Source: Alteromonas profundi (GTDB taxonomy: Bacteria; Pseudomonadota; Gammaproteobacteria; Enterobacterales; Alteromonadaceae). Taken from it: a DNA stretch of 61,537 nt. Positions 54,937 to 61,537 of the stretch are shown piece after piece. The position numbers and the translations under genes are program-made. How positions within the stretch are numbered: position 1 is the first letter of the stretch; every line of letters begins with the position of its first letter. The notes beneath the pieces were generated by a model. It was not told the origin of the DNA. It searched no databases and saw nothing but the letters and a program-made list of their open reading frames with translations. The DNA is taken from positions 1 through 61,537 of the forward strand of contig NZ_JAAAWN010000027.1 of the NCBI RefSeq assembly GCF_010500865.1. The letters run 5' to 3'.

Positions 54937-55764
54937 ATGACTAAGCAAGTAATTAAAACCCTGGTAGTGGACGATGAGCCACTTGCACGACGCGGATTGC
55001 GTGCAAGGCTGGAACGCCATGATGACATTCAGGTACTCGCTGAGTGTCAAAATGGATTAGAAGCGGTTAGCACAATTTCTCAGCTACGTCCCGACTTAGT
55101 ATTTTTAGATATTCAAATGCCAGGCCTAAATGGTTTTCAGGTGATCCACAAGCTACGTGAGCTTAATCAACCTATTCCTTTGGTCATATTTGTTACCGCT
55201 TACGATAGCTATGCCATAAAAGCATTTGATGTACATGCGCTGGATTACTTATTAAAACCTGCCGATGACGAGCGTTTGCGTTTAGCCCTTGATAAAGTGC
55301 GTGAGTACTTTTCTACCCAGCACCAGGACGAACAGTCGAGAAAACTGGTAAATTTAGTGGCGGAGCTAACCGGCGACGATTGCGAAGAAATTTTACGTAA
55401 ATTAGCCAGCGGTGAGCCGGTAGAAACCAACCCTTACCCTGAAGTGTTGGCCATTAAAGATGGCTCGGAAGTTACCCGGGTTAATGTACAAGATATTCAG
55501 TGGATTGATGCCGCCGGTGATTACATGTGTGTACATGCATTAGACGGAATGCATATTATGCGTAAAACCATGAAGGAGCTTGAACAAGAGCTAAACCCAC
55601 AATGGTTTGTTCGCGTGCATCGTTCGGCAATCGCCAATATCCGTTTTGTGAAAAAACTGGTAAGCCATATTAGTGGCGAATACCATCTTATTTTACAAAA
55701 CGATACGGAATTGAAAGTAAGTCGTAGCCACCGGGATAAAGTAAAGGCAGCAATGAAAATGTAA
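54937..55764 (+). CDS. LytTR-family response regulator
   Basis: This is a transcription factor phosphorylated by the preceding kinase. The 275 residues have a receiver domain (1-125) with acidic VDDEP, the phosphoacceptor Asp58 in LVFLDIQMPG and the Lys in DYLLKPADD. The LytTR DNA-binding domain follows (about 170-272) with WIDAAGDYMCVHALDG and FVRVHRSAIAN. The distance of two bases to the kinase gene suggests translational coupling. The target genes are not evident here. Confidence 0.94.
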   Translation: MTKQVIKTLVVDDEPLARRGLRARLERHDDIQVLAECQNGLEAVSTISQLRPDLVFLDIQMPGLNGFQVIHKLRELNQPIPLVIFVTAYDSYAIKAFDVHALDYLLKPADDERLRLALDKVREYFSTQHQDEQSRKLVNLVAELTGDDCEEILRKLASGEPVETNPYPEVLAIKDGSEVTRVNVQDIQWIDAAGDYMCVHALDGMHIMRKTMKELEQELNPQWFVRVHRSAIANIRFVKKLVSHISGEYHLILQNDTELKVSRSHRDKVKAAMKM

Positions 55765-55768
55765 TACG

Positions 55769-55797
55769 AAAATAGCCCTCTTTATGAGGGCTATTTT
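55769..55797. terminator. bidirectional terminator between LytTR gene and pfkA
   Basis: AAAATAGCCCTC pairs with GAGGGCTATTTT around a TTTAT loop; the tails provide T-tracts on both strands. Confidence 0.88.
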
Positions 55798-55824
55798 ACT
55801 CTTTTCGGTAACATGTTCCCACTA

Positions 55825-56820
55825 TCAATATCGCTGATTCATAGTTGCCAGCATGGTTTCAACGCTGCATTCATCAAGGGGCTTCGTATACGCCCATGTT
55901 TCTTTTAAGGGCACTTCAACAGGGTGATGGTCAACTTCGCCAATCATAATTAGTGTTTTTTCTGTACCCACCAGACCCACAGCGTAGGTACCTAGCTTGG
56001 TGGCTAATAGCCGATCTTGGCTAACCGGCGATCCGCCGCGCTGCACGTGCCCTAAGGTGACTGGGCGCACCTCAGATTGCATGTGTGAAGATAGACGTTC
56101 AGCTAATGTGTTTAACCCGCCAGGCCAAACATTTTCGGCCACAACCACAATGAAACTGACCGGGCCTTTTAGCTTTCTACGCGCCTCAATTTGATTAATT
56201 ATTCTTTCAAGCTCTTGTTGTTCATTATCAAACCTTTCAGGCACAATGACATAATCTGCTGCTGAGGCGAGAGCAGCATTCAACGCTAAAAAGCCAGCGT
56301 GTCTTCCCATTACTTCTACTAGGAAAATACGCTCAAACGCGTCAGCTGTATCGCGCACTTTATCAATAGAAGAAACCGCCGTATCTATAGCCGTGTAATA
56401 GCCGACAGTCGCGTCGCACCCAGCTACATCGTTATCAATAGTACCTGGGATGCCAAGAATTTGCCCATCCCAGCAGGTTGATAAATGTTGGGCGCCTTTA
56501 AAAGATCCATCGCCACCTATAACAATAAGGGTATCAATACCTAGCGCTTGTAGATTTTTTGCCGCATCTTTGGCGCCTTGGTGAGATTTAAAGGCTTCAC
56601 AGCGCGCACTATGTAAAATAGTACCACCTTGCTGAATGAGGTTGTGGGTAGCGTTTAAAGAAAGGGTTTCATACTCTTGGTTGAGTAAGCCATTGTAACC
56701 ATGCAAATAGCCAATTAGCGTATATCCCTTGGTTTCACATGCGATAACGATTGCGCGTATACAGGCATTCATGCCTGGCGCATCACCTCCAGAAGTTAAC
56801 ACTGCGACACGTTTTGACAC
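55825..56820 (-). CDS. pfkA: ATP-dependent 6-phosphofructokinase
   Basis: This phosphorylates fructose 6-phosphate in glycolysis. The 331 residues show TSGGDAPGMNA near the N-terminus, the ATP/PPi discriminating GGDGSF (the glycine version, as in ATP-dependent enzymes), the catalytic PGTIDNDV, VEVMGRHAG and GHVQRGGSPVSQDR. GGGAGAA lies before the ATG on the minus strand. It could draw on the hexose phosphate from the glucan locus, but that is only metabolic context. It stands alone. Confidence 0.95.
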   Translation of the reverse strand: MSKRVAVLTSGGDAPGMNACIRAIVIACETKGYTLIGYLHGYNGLLNQEYETLSLNATHNLIQQGGTILHSARCEAFKSHQGAKDAAKNLQALGIDTLIVIGGDGSFKGAQHLSTCWDGQILGIPGTIDNDVAGCDATVGYYTAIDTAVSSIDKVRDTADAFERIFLVEVMGRHAGFLALNAALASAADYVIVPERFDNEQQELERIINQIEARRKLKGPVSFIVVVAENVWPGGLNTLAERLSSHMQSEVRPVTLGHVQRGGSPVSQDRLLATKLGTYAVGLVGTEKTLIMIGEVDHHPVEVPLKETWAYTKPLDECSVETMLATMNQRY

Positions 56821-56996
56821 ATGTTCTCCCTTTTCTAATTTTCCAGTTATTTTAATATGACATGAAATAAGCCTTCTGAGCTAGTCTCATCGTTGTGGCT
56901 TTTCGTATAGGGTAGATATACTTAAGAAAATACCATTTAACCCTAGCAGTATTTAAGTATATGGGCGAGTTTGGTATAAAATAAAGGATTAGAAGT

Positions 56997-57848
56997 ATGA
57001 CGAAGTTTATCAAAATTTGCGTGTTGTCGATGATACTCACGCTTACTGCGTGCTCATCTAAGTTTGCCTACAACAACCTCGATTGGTGGGTGTATTGGTA
57101 TTTAGATGACTATATTTCCCTTACCGATAGGCAAGAGGATATATTTGATAAACACTTAAATACATGGCTACAGTGGCATAAGTCTTCAGAATTGCCCCGC
57201 TATAAGCAGCAATTACTTGCGCTTAAAACGCAACTAAACAACAACACCCTTAATACGTTTGCCATTAACCAGCATTTTTCCCAAGCACAGTCTCATTGGC
57301 AGCGAGTGCGGGATAAAATAAGCCCTCCATTAGCGCGCCTTGCAAAAACGTTAACCGATGAGCAGGTAGTGACACTGTTTGCACAAATAGAAAAAGAAAA
57401 TAAAGAAGAACAGGAAGAGCGAAATGAATTTTTGGCAAAATCGCCAAAGGAAAGAAAACAAGAACGGCTAGAGCGTCTTATTGAAACAGTAGAAGAGCAA
57501 ATAGGCGATATTAATGATGACCAGCGAGAAATTATTACCACCTATAGTGAGCAGTTTACTTCTACCGCTGACTATTGGTTAGCCTATCGTAAAGATATTC
57601 AGCAGGCTGCTCGCCGTCTATTTGTTACACGACATTCAAATGAAAATTTTGTTAACGATTTAGTTGCCTTGATAGAAAACCCAGATGCTTACAGAAGCGA
57701 GGCCTATATTTTGGCCAGAGCGCAAAATCAAACAGTGATGGCCACAATGACCAGTGAAATTGCTACTACATTGGATCGTGAGCAAAAAGAGTATTTTATC
57801 GATAATCTAAACGACTTAATCGATACCCTTGACGATTTTATGAACTAG
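56997..57848 (+). CDS. DUF6279 family lipoprotein
   Basis: This is a predicted lipid-anchored periplasmic protein of 283 residues and unknown function. The lipobox LTAC places the lipidated Cys at 19. FAYNNLDWWVYWYLDDYISL directly behind it is characteristic of the family. The rest is almost entirely helical and highly charged (for example EKENKEEQEERNEFL near 130), suggesting a coiled bundle. It is divergent from pfkA and not in an operon. Confidence 0.85.
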   Translation: MTKFIKICVLSMILTLTACSSKFAYNNLDWWVYWYLDDYISLTDRQEDIFDKHLNTWLQWHKSSELPRYKQQLLALKTQLNNNTLNTFAINQHFSQAQSHWQRVRDKISPPLARLAKTLTDEQVVTLFAQIEKENKEEQEERNEFLAKSPKERKQERLERLIETVEEQIGDINDDQREIITTYSEQFTSTADYWLAYRKDIQQAARRLFVTRHSNENFVNDLVALIENPDAYRSEAYILARAQNQTVMATMTSEIATTLDREQKEYFIDNLNDLIDTLDDFMN

Positions 57849-57934
57849 AACAAAAGGGGGATTGTTATCGCATTAGGCGCAGTAGGCAAATACGTTATAG
57901 GTCTGCGGCTCACTTTTATCGATTCTCCCTTTCA

Positions 57935-60157
57935 TTACAAATGGGCGTTGCTATTAAACTGGCGATGCCAACTAATGTATTCATGCATAGGGAGGGGTTT
58001 TGAAAAATGGTAGCCTTGTAAAATATCTACATTGTAATTTTGTAATACGGCAAGTTGACTGGCTTTTTCAACGCCTTCTGCGACAACTTCCATTTTCAGG
58101 TTTCTAGCAAGGGTAATAATGGTTTCTACAATACTCAATCCAGCAGAGTCTTCAATACGATCGATAAATGTCTTATCAATTTTAAGCTCTTCAACGGGGT
58201 AGGAATGTAAGTTTGATAAACTCGAATACCCAGTTCCAAAGTCATCAATAGAAAAAATAAAGCCTTCGGCAGCAATTTCATTCATTTGCGCCACTGTTTT
58301 CTCGATGTCATGGGACAACATGCTCTCGGTTATTTCCAGTATCACCCTATTAGGTTGCACATTGTGCGAGTTAACAATGGCTAATAGATGATTAAGTAAA
58401 TTCGGCGATTTAAACTGCGAATGGCTAATATTTATCGAAATTTTAAAATAGCTGGGCAGGGGGCCATCTTTTGACAACGCAGTGATAAGCCTGCACATAT
58501 CTTCAAGGACGATATCTTGCAATTTTTGAATGAGTCCAAATTGCTCCGCAATTGAAATAAACTCGTTAGGCGGAATTTGCCCTTTGTCAGGGTGATGCCA
58601 GCGAATAAGCGATTCTGCTCCACATAAACGGCCTTTGCTATCTATTTGAGGCTGAAAATAAGCACAAAACTCTCGGTTTTCAATTGCCCTTACAATGTCT
58701 GACTCATAGGTAAGCTGGCGGTCGAGCAGGGTTTGCCGTTTAGGGTCGTAAAAGCTATAACTGCCACCGCCTTGGCGCTTTGAATTATACATAGCGGTAT
58801 CTGCAAACTTCATAATGCTGTCGGCATTCGATTTGCCATCGATAAGGCAAATGCCAATACTGCAAGATACGCTAAAGGCCAGATTTTCAATTTCAAAGGT
58901 GTCGATAAACGCGCTATGGACTTTCTTCGCGACTACTGAAATTTCACTGTTGGCTTGCTCCACACTATCGCCTACATTATCAATGATGATAACAAACTCA
59001 TCGCCGCCTATACGCGCTAGTGTGTCAGATTGGCGCAGCGTGTTTTTCAACCTCGTTGCCACTTCTTGTAATAAAGCATCGCCGGCGGAATGCCCCAGTG
59101 AATCATTTATTCGTTTAAATTCATCTAAGTCTAAAAATAGTACCGCACCAAACTCTTCAGAGAGAATTTTTCCTTTTACCGCCACTTGCAGTCGTTCGTT
59201 AAGCATCCGTCGATTGGGTAAGTGTGTGAGAGGGTCGAAGTATGCAAGCCGGTCTATCTCTGCTTGGTTTTCTTTATCTAAGGTAATATCCCGGGCCATC
59301 CACAGTACATGTTGGCCGGTATCGTTCTCAGACGTAGCATAATTTATTGGCGTAATACGCCCCTCAAAAATGGTGGTCCCCTCATCTGAAGATACTGGAT
59401 ATTCATATTCTTGTATTAGGCCGGTAAGGAGCGCCCGTTGGATAACCATAAGTATTTTATCTGTTTCATCAGGCGGGAATATATCACTTACGCGCATACC
59501 AATTATTTGCTTTGCGTCTCTGTAGAGCTTGCTTGTAGGCGCGCCGTGAATATCTTTGTATTCACCCTCATCGCTTATGATTAAGGCGATATCAGGCATA
59601 ACCCGAATAAAAGCACTAAACTTGTCGTTACTGCGCTCTAAGTTACGCAACTTTTCACCCGTAGTACGGGCATTTTTTTGCGCTTGTAGCGCACAGGCGG
59701 CGAAATTTCCTAACCCACTTATCAGATCCCGTTGTAAATCTGTTAACGCCGCGGCATTTACGGGGGTAAACCCAACAAGAAAGCCGAAAAGCTGCCCCTT
59801 ATCATCAAAAAAAGGGTAATCGATACGGCGTTTATCGGTAACAGCCATAAACAGGGTATTGTCGTTTGTATGCTCATAGACTTGCTGGGTAATAGATGCG
59901 TCGCCATGATAGCCTAAATTCGCCAAGGTATAGGCGCTGTTTTCGGTGGTATCGGCAAGGCCATTCGCGCCATAAACGATGTGAAAATGCTCAGATGATT
60001 TTTCTAAAATTAGAAATTCAGTGTTGCCAATACCTAAGTGATCCGAAAGATCAGTAACAATCTCGTCGAATAAAAGCGACTCAGATTTGCCTTGTATAAG
60101 GCGAGGGAGCTTATGGCTGTATGCTAAAAGAAGCGCTGAAATTGAGTTTTCATTCAC
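57935..60157 (-). CDS. GGDEF-EAL protein with GAF-like and PAS sensory domains
   Basis: This is a c-di-GMP enzyme of 740 residues without membrane helices. The N-terminal GAF-like region (about 15-160) is followed by a PAS domain (about 175-290). The GGDEF domain has an intact RIGGDEFVII near 383, preceded by the inhibitory I-site RQSD five residues upstream. The EAL domain has AESLIRW near 515, LEITESML, SIDDFGTGYSSLSNL and KIDKTFI, so phosphodiesterase residues also look intact. Which activity dominates cannot be told from sequence. A PilZ receptor lies 5 kb away. The gene is monocistronic. Confidence 0.93.
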   Translation of the reverse strand: MNENSISALLLAYSHKLPRLIQGKSESLLFDEIVTDLSDHLGIGNTEFLILEKSSEHFHIVYGANGLADTTENSAYTLANLGYHGDASITQQVYEHTNDNTLFMAVTDKRRIDYPFFDDKGQLFGFLVGFTPVNAAALTDLQRDLISGLGNFAACALQAQKNARTTGEKLRNLERSNDKFSAFIRVMPDIALIISDEGEYKDIHGAPTSKLYRDAKQIIGMRVSDIFPPDETDKILMVIQRALLTGLIQEYEYPVSSDEGTTIFEGRITPINYATSENDTGQHVLWMARDITLDKENQAEIDRLAYFDPLTHLPNRRMLNERLQVAVKGKILSEEFGAVLFLDLDEFKRINDSLGHSAGDALLQEVATRLKNTLRQSDTLARIGGDEFVIIIDNVGDSVEQANSEISVVAKKVHSAFIDTFEIENLAFSVSCSIGICLIDGKSNADSIMKFADTAMYNSKRQGGGSYSFYDPKRQTLLDRQLTYESDIVRAIENREFCAYFQPQIDSKGRLCGAESLIRWHHPDKGQIPPNEFISIAEQFGLIQKLQDIVLEDMCRLITALSKDGPLPSYFKISINISHSQFKSPNLLNHLLAIVNSHNVQPNRVILEITESMLSHDIEKTVAQMNEIAAEGFIFSIDDFGTGYSSLSNLHSYPVEELKIDKTFIDRIEDSAGLSIVETIITLARNLKMEVVAEGVEKASQLAVLQNYNVDILQGYHFSKPLPMHEYISWHRQFNSNAHL

Positions 60158-60858
60158 AACATTATAATGCTTTTATTGGGCGAATCGACTATGCACGATT
60201 GTAAGTGACATACTCACTCAGTCAACCAATATGAGCAAATGGTGCCACCTTAATCAGCACTGTAAGTAAACCTTGTTTCACGTTTGCGCAAAAAACATAC
60301 CATGGTTTGCAGTAAACCTTTGGTTGCGGGAAAATTTTTTAAGACGCCCCCTTTCGAATAAGTAACGCGATGCCAAAGCAGAATACCCATCTTCCCAAAC
60401 CGGTGAATTATCTAAACCAGCCCGTCATTAGAATAGGTTGGGGGCGTTTTAACCAGAGGTAAATGTCTCGAAGTGACGGCCATTGGATTGCGCCTACTGG
60501 CACATAAACCCACAGGCTTCCTGCGGCTTAGGCTTAAGGCAATTTTCACATTTAGGACACGTAATGCTAAAACCGGGGACCTAGTAAAGCAGCGATAGCG
60601 CTAGCCGGTACTTTTTTAAGACTATACGCCAATTAGAAAGGGAGGGAATCTAGTCACTGAAACCTCTTCCTCAGACACGTTCTCATGGTAGGCCAAGTAC
60701 AATGGTAGAAAAATAGGAGAAGGTAAATCTAGAAGCGGCGAAATCAACGTTATTTACTAAACCATATTTACGCTCGCTTCGTTTCTACTTTTAAGCGATG
60801 CATTGTCACGGCTAAGTGAGAATGTACAATTAAGTAAATTACGTGAAGAGGTATCCAC
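60158..60858. other. ~700-bp gap without a recognisable gene, rich in inverted repeats
   Basis: I see no convincing coding frame on either strand. Structure is present: AAGACGCCCCC (60341-60351) can pair with GGGGGCGTTTT (60440-60450) with one G-U pair, enclosing about 88 bases. GGTTT-GCAGT-AAACC (60304-60318) is a small hairpin. AAAACCGG (from about 60569) can pair with CCGGT before a T-tract at 60611-60616. On the minus strand a short Cys-rich frame ends near 60500 (CPKCENCLKP), without a start codon. It could be a small RNA region or a decayed element. Confidence 0.5.
60569..60617 (+). terminator. possible terminator-like hairpin in the gap
   Basis: ACCGG pairs with CCGGT, with an inner AGCG/CGCT hairpin, followed closely by a run of six T. 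It would end a + strand transcript from the gap, for which no gene is seen. Confidence 0.35.
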
Positions 60859-61311
60859 ATGAAAAAGGTAATAACGTTAAGTACCTTCCTTTTTTTGGCA
60901 TCATTTTTTGCATCAGCTTCCGATGGGCTAATAAAATACGAAAGCCAATACGCAGTTAAAGAAACCGCAGACCGTTTTGAAAATATACTAAAAAGCAAAG
61001 GCTTAACCTTGTTTGCAAGAGTAAACCACCAAAAAAACGCACAAGACGTGAACTTAGACTTACGTGCTACAGAAGTTATTATTTTTGGTAACCCAAAAGT
61101 TGGAACACCTTTAATGCAATGCACGCAGGATGTTGCTATAGACCTGCCTCAAAAGGTTATGGTGAGCGAAGATGAAAATAAAAAAGTTTGGCTAACCTAC
61201 AATAACCCGAATTACTTGATGCAACGCCATGATATACAAGGCTGCGATGAGGTAATTAGTAAAATTTCTGATGTGTTAACGAAACTTTCTAACGCTGCAG
61301 TAGCTATGTAA
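60859..61311 (+). CDS. DUF302 domain protein, secreted
   Basis: This is a small periplasmic protein of 150 residues. A signal peptide (1-20, ending FASA) is followed by one DUF302 domain. YAVKETADRFENILKSKGLTLFARVNHQKNA is split by the usual pattern of Lys/Glu-rich helix and strand, and IIFGNPKVGTPLM and LPQKVMV are characteristic. The biochemical role of the family is unknown. GAAGAGG precedes the ATG. It is a single gene facing away from the GGDEF-EAL gene across the non-coding gap. Confidence 0.88.
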   Translation: MKKVITLSTFLFLASFFASASDGLIKYESQYAVKETADRFENILKSKGLTLFARVNHQKNAQDVNLDLRATEVIIFGNPKVGTPLMQCTQDVAIDLPQKVMVSEDENKKVWLTYNNPNYLMQRHDIQGCDEVISKISDVLTKLSNAAVAM

Positions 61312-61458
61312 GGCACATAGGTGTGGCAAATTGGTAAGACAAAAGATGGGGCAACGTATTTTTCTGGCTACACTGAATGGCGTCGGCTTGTTAACAAAAG
61401 TACTCTGACCCTGAGGTATCCCCACAAATAATATAGCGAAATCAGTGGGATAAAAAAG

Positions 61459-61537
61459 ATGGGAACATTCATGACGTTTGGTGATCAGATCTTTCGCCAA
61501 AAAAAAGTGAAGGTTAAACGCCATGAATGCCCTATCT
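61459..61537 (+). CDS. possible 5' part of an unidentified gene, cut by the window end
   Basis: A frame without stops runs from ATG 61459 (or ATG 61471, which has GGGA six bases before it) to the end of the window, about 26 codons. It is basic (RQKKVKVKRHEC near the end) and has no motif that I recognise. It may be a real gene start or chance. Confidence 0.25.
   Translation, partial: MGTFMTFGDQIFRQKKVKVKRHECPI

Noticed and set aside
58815..59342. 175-residue plus-strand frame inside the GGDEF-EAL gene
   Set aside because: It is opposite the GGDEF domain, Ser-rich and motif-free, a shadow of the real gene.
61276..61524. 82-residue minus-strand frame at the end of the window
   Set aside because: It overlaps the end of the DUF302 gene, has no binding site and no family features.

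Overview
The window looks like chromosomal DNA of a marine gammaproteobacterium of the Alteromonadaceae (Alteromonas or a close relative). The grounds are TonB-dependent receptors of the large marine type, a VolA-type lipase, LytS/LytTR and GGDEF/EAL signalling, and typical gammaproteobacterial housekeeping genes (glnS, sohB, cmoM, rlmA, gmhB, pfkA and the yejK/yejL/yejM block). No tRNA, rRNA or CRISPR array was seen. The assignment rests on recognition of protein families and not on a database search.

Region 1 (1-22.9 kb) begins with the last ~127 bases of a group II intron (domains V and VI). It continues with an alpha-glucan (starch/maltodextrin) utilisation locus: two TonB-dependent receptors, a flavin-dependent 'tryptophan halogenase'-type protein, a very large pullulanase-type lipoprotein with three C-terminal repeats, three more GH13 enzymes, an MFS sugar permease and a LacI-family repressor. 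Four identical 14-bp sites (TGAATACGTATGCA) precede both receptors and two of the GH13 genes, and very probably define the repressor's local regulon. A patatin-like gene and an RNA methyltransferase gene interrupt the locus and carry no such site. The genes suggest this route: glucan is debranched and cut at the cell surface, oligosaccharides are imported by the receptors, trimmed in the periplasm, and taken through the inner membrane by the permease.

Region 2 (23-39.1 kb) holds glnS, a yciK-type reductase, two large lipoproteins (VolA-type lipase and penicillin-acylase-type amidase), each preceded by a FadR-like palindrome, then sohB, a PsrA-like TetR regulator, a Nif3 family gene, cmoM, ldhA, a glutathione peroxidase, a beta-hydroxyacid dehydrogenase and an orphan response regulator with a helical repeat tail.

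Region 3 (39.3-44.1 kb) is a complete-looking distal valine degradation operon (mmsA, acyl-CoA dehydrogenase, 3-hydroxyisobutyryl-CoA hydrolase, mmsB) behind an ACGT-rich LiuR-like site. Region 4 (44.2-61.5 kb) contains rlmA, gmhB, the yejM-yejL / yejK divergent block, a tandem PTPS-fold protein, an M23 and an M61 peptidase, a PilZ protein, an Mpo1-like membrane protein, a LytS/LytTR two-component pair, pfkA, a DUF6279 lipoprotein, a GGDEF-EAL protein, an unexplained ~700-bp non-coding gap with inverted repeats, and a DUF302 protein. Several starts were moved inward from the longest open frame because a ribosome binding site, signal peptide or family alignment favours the later codon.
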